Source of the DNA: Craspedostauros australis
Lineage: Eukaryota > Bacillariophyta > Bacillariophyceae > Mastogloiales > Achnanthaceae
Reading direction: 5' to 3'
Length of the DNA: 64,000 nt
Assembly: GCA_026770025.1 (NCBI GenBank)
Contig: JAMXDE010000081.1
Location: forward strand, 57,133 to 121,132
Shown: positions 21,346 through 31,969 of the stretch, in pieces
Layout of the letters: every line of letters starts with the position of its first letter
Position numbering within the stretch: the first letter of the stretch is position 1
Program-made: the position numbers and the translations under genes
The notes under the pieces: model-generated
What the model saw: only the letters and a program-made list of their open reading frames with translations
Database searches by the model: none
Told to the model about the DNA's origin: nothing

Positions 21346-24300
21346 GGTTGTAGAGTCAGTTCGTCGAACGCTCTTTGCAACACTGTATTCTGCTGTATAG
21401 TATAAGACGACCTCGAATATAATATTATAGAATAGAATAGGATTGAACGATGCTGCCACAGTCTCTATAACAGTGCTCGTAGCATAGCAGGAGTCCAAGT
21501 GCAATCAGATCGGTCGCAGCCGCTGATCCTCATGGTCGCCCATTTCGCTCCTTCGTCTCCCTTCCATTGCTCACAAACTGTTGTCGTTGGCATTGTTGTT
21601 GTTGTGTTTGTGGTTGAAATCAAACAACGAAAGATACGATATGAAACAGTCAAATATTCGGTCTGTTCATCACTCGTTTCAATGTATGTCCGTTTACGAC
21701 TCAATGGACTATGTCCAAACCGAGTACTCTAACGGACATGAGATAAATCATCGAAAATGGCGAATCGGCAGCAAAACAGTCGCTCGGCCTGTGGCGAAGA
21801 TCGACTTCATCTCGGCGGAGAGTAGATGTTTGTGATCATGGTCATGAGACATCTTGTCCTATCTTGGTCTAGTCGTATGAAGAGGATGGGGTGATCATTT
21901 CCATGGGCGTTGTTTGTCGAAACGAAGAGCGAGAGAGCTGTTCTACGTATCATCAGCAGGAGCGAAGAGGGATGGCCACGACCAAGGCACTGTGCTCCTG
22001 CTTTTTGGAGTACTCTTACTCGTACTCGTGCTTGTACGAGCGACCAAACCTCATCGATAGCTCGTGCTCGCAGCGAGCATCGATCACCAACCTCCAACCA
22101 TGACGTCACAATTGGTCCCCCTTCTTCGTGGCGGGCGAATACAACCAGGGCATGGAGTGAGGGCCGATAGAGTTTGGTTGCTGAATGTCACTCGGCGCCG
22201 ATTCCCCTGCGGAGTCCTGCACTCTATTATACGAGACCTGTGCCGTAGTCACATTGGTGTCTCCACATAGTCGTAGATCAGCGCAATCCGCGATAAGCAA
22301 TCGGCATCAAAGCGGTCCATCATCGAACTCCAAGTTTGCGCCGCTTTGATCCAAGTTGTCCGACAGGCGATGTGCCATCGCCCAATCTCGGGGAGGCCAT
22401 GCTTCGCGGCCTTCGTCCGGGTGAGTCGACTCATGCCGCCACACGATGGAGCAACGCAGCGTCTCTGCGGCCGTCCAGATTCGCGACATCTGTGGGCACC
22501 ATGCATGGACGAACTGAACTGAGCTATGATGGGTGGAAGACGACCATGCGCTACCATACTCGTACGGCGACTATTGACACTGGTAGTCCGTCCACGTCTC
22601 CGAGGTGCGATTGCATGGTCTGGCTCGTACATAGAATATTATACTTTGCAAATCGCAAAACCCATCCTCCTTGCCCATTATGGCGCGGGAGCTCCCTTCT
22701 CTTACATGATTCCTCCAGACCTGTTGTCATACGGTCACGGCCTGCGTTGCGGACACAGCGGTGCAAAAATGTATTCTTACTAATAGCGGTACCGGCCCCA
22801 GGCTCCGCGTCCAATGACATCCACACCAAAACTTGCGGAAGAGTGAAATTCTCTGCGATGTACGTTTGGTATGCTCTTCTGAAGTTGTACTCGTACACGC
22901 ACATCAAATAGGCAAACACAGTTCCGAGGTCGGCCGAGGGACCTTTCTTCCTGCTCGTTTTTTGTGCGCGTTGCGATTGTGGCAGCACGTCCTACTACCT
23001 GCACTGGGTCTTGCTCGTGAGGATTGCCAGGATGTCCAGAGGCGCTGAGATTCGTTTCCCGCTCATACAGCACAACCGCGAAGAAACAAATGATGCATCT
23101 GTTCCGCTTTTGGCCCGAGTACAACCTTTTGTTGTCCCTTCAGAAATGTCCTCTCTCGGTGTGACAAGACCCTTGCCCAAAGTCGACGCTCGCATGACAT
23201 CTCCAACACATGATCAATCCGAGACCAATCTTCGGAGGCATCAAACGCTGCGAGTCCCTCGCCTGCGACAAATGTGTCACGTCTCCTTGCCTCATTTGAT
23301 GGAGGCAGTCGTATCCGCACAATGCACCCGCTGCGTATCGGAGGTCAGCATGTATGGATGTTTGGATGTTTGGATGTACCGTGCCCTACACACTGGTACG
23401 ATGATCGTCCACATTTGTCGAGCAGCTCACATGGCTCATGCACGAACATGCGCACTCAGAGTGAGTGCCAGCCTGTGCCCACTCCGTGGTGGGCTGTTTC
23501 GTTTTCTTTTCCTTGTGCTCGTCTCTCTGGATCAGCCCAAACCAACCTTGCACCAAGGCAAAAACACATGAAACGGGAGTTCGGAATCCAACGGGCATTG
23601 GCACATGAAAGGAAGATCTGCGTTGGACAAATCGCCCAGGACAAATCGTCAAGGACAAACGCCCCATCTTGGTTGTTGTTTCTTTTGGTCGTGGCGCTGC
23701 CCACAACGACTTATTATTGGAGAACGTGCGACATTTTGCGAAGCGCCAACAACAGCCGGCCTATTTCTTGGACGTGTTTTCACGGAAATGTCATGGGCAC
23801 AATCCTCATTTTTTCCCACAGAATCCTGTGGCGGCTGCCGACAGCCGCTGCCAGATGCGGACGTACATACCACGGCACATCATGCTCGTGCTGTGCTTGT
23901 CATTTCTCTTTGCTTCTCTCTCTCTCTCTTTGTTGTTGCGGCTGGGTAAGTACACGCAAGCTGCTTCTTGTTATTCCCCTGCCGAAGACACCGTTGGAAC
24001 TGTTGCAATGTTGCAGGCCCCTCGTGAACATCATGATGCACGATCGTATGCCCACAAGATTGACAGGCACAAACAGAAGGTCACCCGAGATGCACAGCCT
24101 CATTTCGCGACAATTCCTACCGTCGCCATCCCTTGACAGAAGCACAAAACGCTGAACTGCACAAACGAAGCCAAGCCAACCAATCTCTCACAACTCTCAC
24201 AAATCCCGCCAACATCTTCAACAACGCCAACACCGCCAACAACGCCAAGGACGAGGACATCGCCACCACCACTGACGTAAACGCTTCTGCATTGGATCAA

Positions 24301-24541
24301 CAAACGCCCAGCCAGCAAGCCAGCCAATCACCCTGCAACCACGGCTCTCTCTGCCACCAAAATCAGAAGACTCTGACCAGGAGAACAACCACATCATCCC
24401 ATCGACGAAAACCGACCAAGGTTGCGAGTAGTCACAAGCCCATCATAAAAACAGCATACTCGCACTCGCACTCGCACTTCAGAGGAGGTAGCACATCTCA
24501 AGAGCACAGTACATTCCAAGAGCACATTCACTTCTCCAACC
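21346..24541. other. Gene-poor 3.2-kb stretch
   Basis: No gene is supported. Short open frames on both strands (for example 22249-22632 minus, 23063-23320 minus, 23274-24155 plus) are of ordinary length for chance or decayed sequence. The last 200 bases (ACTCGCACTCGCACTC near 24460, CAACCAC-rich) look like the leader of the gene at 24542. Confidence 0.45.
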
Positions 24542-25720
24542 ATGCACTCGGCCATCACCCCACCGTCGCAGATGATGATGATGATCATACAAAGCGTCGT
24601 CGCCACTCCATCGAATGACCAGATGAATCTCAGTATGCAGCAGCAGCAGCAACAACAACAACACTGGGGCAACCATCTCCATCAAATCCAGCACCAGGGC
24701 TTCCGTCATCGTTATCCACAACAGCTGCAGCAGCAGCAGCAATCGACATTGCCGTCCACACAGTTGCATGTCTCGAGCACTCCGCACACACTGTCGATGT
24801 CGCTCGAATCGATACAGCAGGCAGTGGTGACGACAGAGCTCATCGAAGAGCAGCTCCAGGTGGCAAAGAAGCTTCTGCACGTTGGCACTGTATCCACAGA
24901 CCCCGCCGTTGCAGAGGTCGCACTCATCCAGGCATGCTCGTTGCTGGAGAACTGGGCGCTGTGCTCCGACGCAAACGACTTTGACGCCGCGCTTGCTGCG
25001 TCGACCATGACGGATGAGAATGGCAGCAAGGACCCGAATCCGTTCCACACATTGCTGGCCCAGGCGAAGCATCGGCTGGGGCAGGTCCATCTGCTGCGGG
25101 GACGGCAGGATTTGGCAGGGCAGCTCTTCTTGCAGGTGCTTCTCAACGATCCCGGCACGCTATCTCCGACAGCGTTGGCGATGACATGGTACGACGTTGG
25201 CCTCATCTTCCTCTCGGCCAGGCAATGGGGTCGTGCGCGAGCGTCGTTGGAGTATGCCATGGCGATCCTGCAGCACCGGGCAGTCGTCGTCGTCGATTCC
25301 ATCATGGAGCACTGCGTGTACCAAGCGGTAAATCTCGTGCTCTTGCATCTCAATGGAATGCCACCGCCGCAGATGATCTCCCTGCCGTGGAGCTTCCAAT
25401 TCACCTACACCACCTACAACTACGCGGATGATCCGGACTTGAATGCCGCCGGAGAACCCACCACACCAGACACATCGTCGCGCAACACCGATGTGAATCA
25501 CAGCTATAGCCACACCGCAAACCTTCATCCATCTTCAGGCGTGAGCGAGAGCGCAGAAGACGGCGACGACGCGGGATATGGTTTTGGAGCACGTCAAGAC
25601 ACGCGTGGAGACCCCTTCACCGACATTAGCAACAGCGATAGCCCGGTGATGCATCGATCGGTCATTGAAGCGATAAGGAAGCTGCTGGACCCATCGAGGA
25701 GGCACGCAGGTGCGGCATAG
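24542..25720 (+). CDS. Gln-rich protein with TPR-like helices, 392 aa
   Basis: This is a single-exon gene. Residues 1-80 are Met/Gln/His-rich with two poly-Gln runs (CAG/CAA codons near 24640-24660 and 24724-24745). Residues 90-270 form paired helices of TPR type: SIQQAVVTTELIEEQLQVAK, LLAQAKHRLGQVHLLRGRQD, AMTWYDVGLIFLSARQWGRA, SLEYAMAILQHRAVVVVD. The C-terminal 110 residues are acidic, Ser/Thr/Asp-rich and probably disordered. No catalytic motif is seen. Poly-Gln plus TPR suggests a regulatory scaffold, but that is inference. Confidence 0.7.
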   Translation: MHSAITPPSQMMMMIIQSVVATPSNDQMNLSMQQQQQQQQHWGNHLHQIQHQGFRHRYPQQLQQQQQSTLPSTQLHVSSTPHTLSMSLESIQQAVVTTELIEEQLQVAKKLLHVGTVSTDPAVAEVALIQACSLLENWALCSDANDFDAALAASTMTDENGSKDPNPFHTLLAQAKHRLGQVHLLRGRQDLAGQLFLQVLLNDPGTLSPTALAMTWYDVGLIFLSARQWGRARASLEYAMAILQHRAVVVVDSIMEHCVYQAVNLVLLHLNGMPPPQMISLPWSFQFTYTTYNYADDPDLNAAGEPTTPDTSSRNTDVNHSYSHTANLHPSSGVSESAEDGDDAGYGFGARQDTRGDPFTDISNSDSPVMHRSVIEAIRKLLDPSRRHAGAA

Positions 25721-26372
25721 GAAGTGCTGCGCGCTTCGACGTCGTTCGATTCAACCTGGACGCGGCACAAATGCAACACCGCGCCGCGACTATTTGTTGC
25801 CTTCTCGATGATCGCAATCCGCGCCATCCTTTCTCATTTGCATCTTCATTTTCATCGTCATCGACGTCAATTTTCATTCAACAACGGTAGCGGCGGCAAC
25901 AGTGTCAGCAAAACCGACATCATTGCGATACCGCCGAGTCGGACGCAGAAGCATCAGTACCACCAGTGTATCCAGACTCGCATGCCCATTAACGTGCGCA
26001 CGTACAACGTGCATGATGTTGCAGTTGTGGTTGCCGTAATGCATTCTATAATACCTCATCTATTCCAACAGTCTCAAACTTCAAACTCAATAAATTCCAA
26101 CCCGTTGCCACACACAGAGCAACTCAAGCATTCTTTGCGTGTGTGTCGAGTCGCAGCACCAAGGAAGGTGTGCGAGCATGGTGCTCACTAACACATGATT
26201 AGTTGAAACTCCTGATTTTGCTCCTGCCTTGATACGTGTCATTGGAACCTTTGATGTATGGGCGTGGAGGCGAGGTTTGTGACAAGACATGCACGGTTCA
26301 ACCAAAAGCATTCTCGTACTCGCAGTAGTTTTATGTGCTCGCTCTTTTGCAGGTTGTCGGCGCGATGGAGCG

Positions 26373-26404
26373 ATCCATTCATCCATTCATCCATCCATTC
26401 ATCC
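26373..26404. repeat. ATCCATTC-type microsatellite
   Basis: Tandem ATCCATTC and ATCC units. Confidence 0.85.
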
Positions 26405-26542
26405 GCCGGCAACTCGGTTCCTCAGCCAACCAACGCGATTGACCACGTGTCTGCTGTTCAATAGTGATGTGCGCTATGCTATGATGCGGGTAGAAGCCTT
26501 GCACTGCCCATCATCGATCATCGTACACTTCCTCACTTCTCA

Positions 26543-26574
26543 TCGACTCGTCGACTCGTCCACTCGTCCACTCG
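26543..26574. repeat. 8-bp tandem repeat
   Basis: Four tandem units of TCGACTCG, changing to TCCACTCG. Confidence 0.8.
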
Positions 26575-28134
26575 TGGAGCAGGTCAATGTGCGAGCCGAC
26601 CGTAGATGTTGTTGCCGACTTTGCGGTTCTTTGGACCTTGACCCAGGCAGTTGGTGGCACAAGCTGCCTTGTTACTCTTGACAGCGGATGGCAACGTCAT
26701 CATTCATTCATGCCGGGACGAAGAACATCTGCGACAGTGTGCAGGTCCTCAAAACCAGTTTGGTCTTGCTCCACAGCTTCACTTTCCCTTCCGACCATCT
26801 CATTGGCGGGGTGATGATGGGTGAAGTACTGGTCGGCTTTTGTGCAAACCATCGTGTCCAACCAAAGATGATGTGGCTTGCGAATCTTTCAGTCCCGACG
26901 CTCTGTGCGGATACCAGCGAGCCAAATACTCGCGAGAGAGTACAAGCTGGCTAGCTGAGGAGGCACCATGGAAACTGCCCATTGTACCTACGAGTGCGGT
27001 TGCGTTGCCGATCAAACATACGGCACCCCCCATGCACTTCCTTGCAGGAGCAGGAGGGAGATGGGCAACAGAAAACTGGCACCACAACATCACAACATCA
27101 CAGCAAAGACATGGAGAAGAAAGGTCCGCACGTCTCCAAGTCGACGGCCAAGAGGCTGGTTTGTTGTTGTTGCTCAAGATGTCCTTTCACGGCCAAAGAA
27201 TCCAATGGGATGCTCGAACTGCCCAACTGTGTCCTGCCTGCGCTTTACCACCATTCCGCTCTAGCAACATCCAAGACATGTTCGTGTCAATGTCGATGAT
27301 GGGAACAGCAAAAGCTATGCCCCAGTGCCTTCCTGTAATGCGTTGGGCCCGACTTGGATTCTCCGCCCAGATCACCAGTTTCCATTCACCATATCTCCCC
27401 CGCTCCCTCGGCCTGTGTATCCGTATCAACAAGACTCCCTCAGGACATTCGAATCCACATCAGCCATTCGATTGTGGGTGGATACGGAGAATGTTCTGCA
27501 ACCGAACCACCAGCAGGTCGCCGACTCTCTGGTGTTGCGCCGTTTGCGACAAGCACAAAGTAAAAAGTGGGCGGTAAGAACAAGACACCAGGAGCCCAAC
27601 CCGAGCACCAACTGTGGGTCTTTGCGCATTACAAGTACCTGCGGTGGTCGTGTTTTGTAGTTCGCGTATCCCTGCGAAGAGTTCGCCGTTGGATACGACA
27701 AGATGCTCTGCTCTACTCTACTCTCAAAGTCTAGTCGGATGATCGATCCATCGGATCGGAAACAAAACAACATTTGTTTTGTCTGGAATGCGCACGCATC
27801 GCGAGAATCATCGTTTGCCACCTGGAAACAAATCATGACGTGATTCCATCAACACGCCGAAACTCCAACAGAAAATGCGCGCAAAAGGATGAGGGCCATC
27901 ACACATCGCTGTTTCCGCCAGCCCCATGCCGATCCATTCAGCCCACCCATCAATCAACCAGCCCAAGCGCTGACGCCGTTGAGATTGACATCAACTCCTG
28001 AAAACGTTGTCGGGGCTGCTATTGTTCCACACGAAAGGAAGACGCTCCCTCGCGGCACCACTCAGTTAGTTAAACTGCCAGTAGACCACCTACCTTGAGA
28101 TTGTGAGCACCGCAGAAGCAGCCGCATTGGAAGA

Positions 28135-29494
28135 ATGACAGGAACAATGAAGGCCTGCCTGATGGTCGCGATGACGCTGCTGGCCCTGATGGCCCAGCCA
28201 GCAGCGGCCGCCAGCAACAAGATGATCTACCAGAACTACCAGAATCTGTGCAGCGGGCAGCCGGTGATCGAGCGCAAGCACGAGAAGGTGCTGAAGGCCT
28301 TGGTCGGCCAGGTGGGCACGGCCTCCCTCAAGCTGTCCACCTCGCCGCAGCACGAGGCCGCCTGCTGGATGCTGCGCGAGAACAAGGGATGGAACCCGCA
28401 GCGATTCGCCCTGGCCGTCGTCTACTTCGCCACGAAGGGCATCAACTGGGACTACAACTCCGGATGGATGACTGCCAGCCACGAGTGCAAGTGGTTCGGC
28501 GTCAAGTGCAACGCCCTCAAGACGGTCGTCGAGCTGGATCTGGGATACATGAAGGTCGACGGCCTCCTGCCGCGCGAGCTCGGCATGCTGACAGCCCTCA
28601 AGGACCTCGACATGCACGGCAACGACCTGCAGGGCGTCATCCCGCACAAGCTCTTTGCCAGCATCAACAAGCTCGAGTACTTGCGTCTGCACATGAACGG
28701 CATGTTCGGCGCCTTGCACAAGGAGATCGCGCACATGACGAAGCTGCGGGAGATCCATCTCTTTGGCAACTACATGGGCGGCACCATTCCACGCGAACTG
28801 GCCAGCCTCAAGAAGCTCGAGGTCATCGATCTTTACGCCAACATGTTCGAAGGTCGCATTCCCAAGGAGTTGGCGCGGTTGCCCAAATTGAGTATGTTCC
28901 ATCTGGTTGGGCTTCTTTGTCATGATTCATTCATTGATTCATCGCCGAATTGGTTGATTGTCATATAGTATTTGTGATGGACATCATGATGGGCAGATGA
29001 CAGATACAGTTTGCAGCACGCAGCATGCCGACCACTCGAATGAAACCTTTGGAGATGGGAATCTGTCGGGGATTCAAGTTGCTCTACTGCATTGGCTATG
29101 GCAATTCAAATGCTCACGTCATCTCCGCATTCTTCTTGCCCCCCTTTCCCACTGCTCGAATCCGAATCCTCTCCTGCTCCATGCCAATCCGGATTCAACC
29201 AAATGGCTGCGCCATGCAATGCAACGAAACGCAACTACATCTGCAGAGGTGCTCGATTTGCACGACAACAACCTGACGGGCACAATGCCCCAGGAGATCT
29301 GCGACAGAAAGCTGGATGTCCTGGCCGCCGACTGCTACGGCCACAAGCCGGAGGTCCGATGCGATTGCTGCACCGTCTGCTGCCAGGGATTGCCCGCCAT
29401 GATCTGCGTCGACATGAAGACCGGCAACAAGGTCGACAACGTCTACGGTGAGGTCGCGCCCACCACCAAGTCCAAGAAGAAGAAGAGGAAATAA
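28135..29494 (+). CDS. Secreted leucine-rich-repeat protein, about 334 aa
   Basis: Exon 1 is 28135-28891 and exon 2 is 29247-29494. The phase-1 intron 28892-29246 (355 bases) starts GTATGT and ends CTGCAG, and joins RLPKL to KVLDLHDNN, which restores an LRR in register. Residues 1-26 are a signal peptide (CLMVAMTLLALMAQPAAAAS). Residues 91-126 are the diatom LRR cap motif (FALAVVYFATKGINWD ... ECKWFGVKCN). About five LRRs follow (TALKDLDMHGNDLQGVIP, KLREIHLFGNYMGGTIP, KKLEVIDLYANMFEGRIP). A Cys block (RCDCCTVCCQG) and a basic tail (SKKKKRK) end it. Unlike the protein at 5702 it has no membrane helix, so it should be secreted. ATG 28147 is an alternative start. Confidence 0.85.
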
Positions 29495-29788
29495 ACACGA
29501 GCACTACATATTGGCACGACTGCATAGAGTATAGGGCAGCAAACATTATCATACACTCGTATGTAGTATTCTGGAGGCAGCACGGACAGTCCAATTGACA
29601 TGATGACCATGATTATCTAACATCGAACTAACATCATCTGTTATTGATCCTGAGTATCGCACCGATGTTTCACGACTATTCTCTCTATTTGTAGGGAGTA
29701 CTCGTCTGTGCCCGCCGTGCTTGCCTTAACGCACGAGTGAGTGTGCGCACCATGCAGCGTCGCCACCACGATGCGGCAACGACCTGAT

Positions 29789-31216
29789 CTACAGCGCCTT
29801 GAGCTTATCAGCCTGCGCTTGATCGATGATGCCCGCCGCGACGCCCTTCTGCAGCAACTCCGCCAACACCGCTGCATCCGCGTCGCCGCCACCGACCGTC
29901 GTACGCAAAGCATCTTCCAACGCCGCCATCTGCCGCTGGAATCCCGGATCGACACCCTGCGCTCCACCTTCGGGCACCTTGAAGAGGTAGGCCGTGGCAC
30001 GCGCCACCAATGCCGAATCCTTGTCGTGGCGCGCAAACAAATCGCACCACACGGCCGCATCGATCATGAGCGGCACGCACAGAACGCTGTCCATGCAGCG
30101 CGTGTAAGTCAGCATGGTGTGGGGGCAATGCAGGAATCCCAGACTCGTGTACTCAACGACGTCGCGCTTTTCGTCGAGCATGAAGGGCGTGTACATGACT
30201 CGGACTTGGTGATCGAGCTGGTCCTCTTGCCACGGACCGAAGATGTTGCTCTTGACGCGCATCTTGGCTTGCACGGTCTTCTTGCTCGTGAGGTTGAGCA
30301 TGTCGTTGTTGCCGAGGTGGTTGGAGGAGGCGATAACGCGCGGCGTGAGACCCAAGGCGCGGATGTACTCGACGGCGGCCGTCTTGAACTTGGTCTGGCC
30401 GGCCTTGAAATCCGTGCCGAGGCAGTAGGCCGGTTTGGTCGAGACGGTTGCGTACTTGGCCAGGACCGCGGAGGCACCCGATCGGTACGACGCCTCGTAC
30501 AGCTGCATCATGGAAGCGGACATGGTGTTCTGCGAACCGCCGTTGACGAAGGAGCATCCCTCCAGCGCGGCCGCAACGGCGTACAGGATGGACGGCGAGA
30601 TGTCCATGTCGGTGCTGTTGTCGAGGATGGCTTGCAGCAGAGCATCGGCCGAGGCGAACTGAGCCTCGCTGGGACGTTCCACGCTGGCGGACCATATGAC
30701 GGTGGTATGGCCGTCGATGCTGTTGTCCGCGATGAACTGGCGAATGTCCTTGCGCAGATGCTCCACCTTCTCCAGGAACGTCGATGCGTCCGTGACGATG
30801 TTGGTGGCCGTGGGATGCTGGCTCTCGCCCAGGAAGCTGGCATCGTAGACGCCCGGCAGGATGGCCATCTCATTCATCTCGTCTCGCACCTGCCGCACGA
30901 GGTCGTAGTCGAGGACACGAGAGTCATAAAGGGAGTCACCCAACTTCGTGGGCCGAATGTCCCATCCGCCAAAGGCGGCCGTGGCAGCATCCGCAAGGGG
31001 GTAGCGGCCCTTGAAGCCCACGCCCTCGCATCCTGGCACACCGCGTGGCTCCAGCTGCGTGATGCAACCATTCCAGTTGGGAGCGCTGACGCGTCCCGCC
31101 GACGATGTCTCCCACTCCAACTTCTTCTGGTTGGCAAGGATGCCGGCGATCATCGTCACGCCATTGTTTCCGCCAATGCCGACTGTCAGGATTCCGACCT
31201 TCTTCGGTGCTTCCAT
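29789..31216 (-). CDS. INO1: myo-Inositol-3-phosphate synthase, 475 aa
   Basis: This enzyme turns glucose 6-phosphate into 1D-myo-inositol 3-phosphate using NAD, the first step of inositol synthesis. The N-terminal Rossmann motif is [10 protein letters not shown] (residues 12-21). Further family landmarks are [65 protein letters not shown] and [17 protein letters not shown]. The length is somewhat shorter than yeast Ino1 (533 aa). No plastid signal is seen, so it is probably cytosolic. No intron. The gene is head-to-head with phytoene desaturase, 753 bases apart. An antisense open frame of similar length is a shadow. Confidence 0.93.
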   Translation of the reverse strand: MEAPKKVGILTVGIGGNNGVTMIAGILANQKKLEWETSSAGRVSAPNWNGCITQLEPRGVPGCEGVGFKGRYPLADAATAAFGGWDIRPTKLGDSLYDSRVLDYDLVRQVRDEMNEMAILPGVYDASFLGESQHPTATNIVTDASTFLEKVEHLRKDIRQFIADNSIDGHTTVIWSASVERPSEAQFASADALLQAILDNSTDMDISPSILYAVAAALEGCSFVNGGSQNTMSASMMQLYEASYRSGASAVLAKYATVSTKPAYCLGTDFKAGQTKFKTAAVEYIRALGLTPRVIASSNHLGNNDMLNLTSKKTVQAKMRVKSNIFGPWQEDQLDHQVRVMYTPFMLDEKRDVVEYTSLGFLHCPHTMLTYTRCMDSVLCVPLMIDAAVWCDLFARHDKDSALVARATAYLFKVPEGGAQGVDPGFQRQMAALEDALRTTVGGGDADAAVLAELLQKGVAAGIIDQAQADKLKAL

Positions 31217-31969
31217 CTTTGCAAGTCAATTCAATACTGATAGAGTGCCAATGCAGTGTGTGTGTGTGTGCATCTGTCGTTGTTGTGACGACTGTCGATC
31301 AATGAACAAAGTGCCCAGTGGAGTCCCAGAGCCTCTTCAACAACAACACCAACCGCGACAGCATCATCGCAGAGATCATTGTGTTGATGGGTCACGCGAC
31401 AAACAACGAACAACGTTTGTGTTCCAATCTTTGCGTATTGGATGACGTAGGCATGTCTTACTCGTGATTGCGGATTTGTGGGAATCGATTTGTCGTCAAT
31501 CGTGGATACGAATTCTGACGCATTTGGATCCGACACCACAACAACAGACACACATCAACTGCATTCGTTGATGGCTGATGACAAGGTGCAATCCACATCA
31601 TTGGCCTCTCTCTTGTGACTCTCGACTTGCCTTGGTGAGTTGGTGAGTTGGTGGGTGTTGGTGATGGTATTCTTTGGGAAGAGTCCACCGGATGAGTTGG
31701 TTGATGTCCCTTTGTTCCGATCGGCTTCATGTATCGCTCGCAATACTCTATTTGCAGGACGAATAGGAGAGGATCAAGGAGCAACGCCACATCACATTCA
31801 CGTTGCTGTCGTTCAGAAGCAGAGTCCTCATTCTTCAATACACTCTCACTCTCACATTCACATCCACAGCCACATTGTCCATCCAACACTCGACCATCGA
31901 TTCACAGTACTATACTCGTGGCAGCAGCAACATCAACACCATCCATATCCATCACCGACCAGCAGAAAA
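31217..31969. promoter_or_regulatory. Shared upstream region of inositol-phosphate synthase and phytoene desaturase
   Basis: This 753-base region between two divergent start codons must hold both 5' regions. A GT-rich run lies at 31258-31270, GTTGGTGA repeats at 31633-31660, and CA/TC-rich leader sequence at 31840-31969. No defined factor site was recognised. Confidence 0.4.

Larger units (their letters stand above)
25721..28134. other. Intergenic, with short tandem repeats
   Basis: No supported gene. An ATCCATTC-type repeat lies at 26373-26404 and an 8-bp repeat (TCGACTCG/TCCACTCG, four units) at 26543-26574. Minus-strand frames at 26800-27180 and 27187-27836 give protein-like but unassignable pieces and could be relics. 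Confidence 0.45.

Noticed and set aside
23274-24155. 293-codon plus-strand frame
   Set aside because: No domain, unusual composition (Cys, His, Ser, Arg) and overlapping open frames; may be decayed sequence.
29741-31240. 499-codon open frame antisense to inositol-phosphate synthase
   Set aside because: Shadow of a well-supported gene; composition is typical of an antisense frame.
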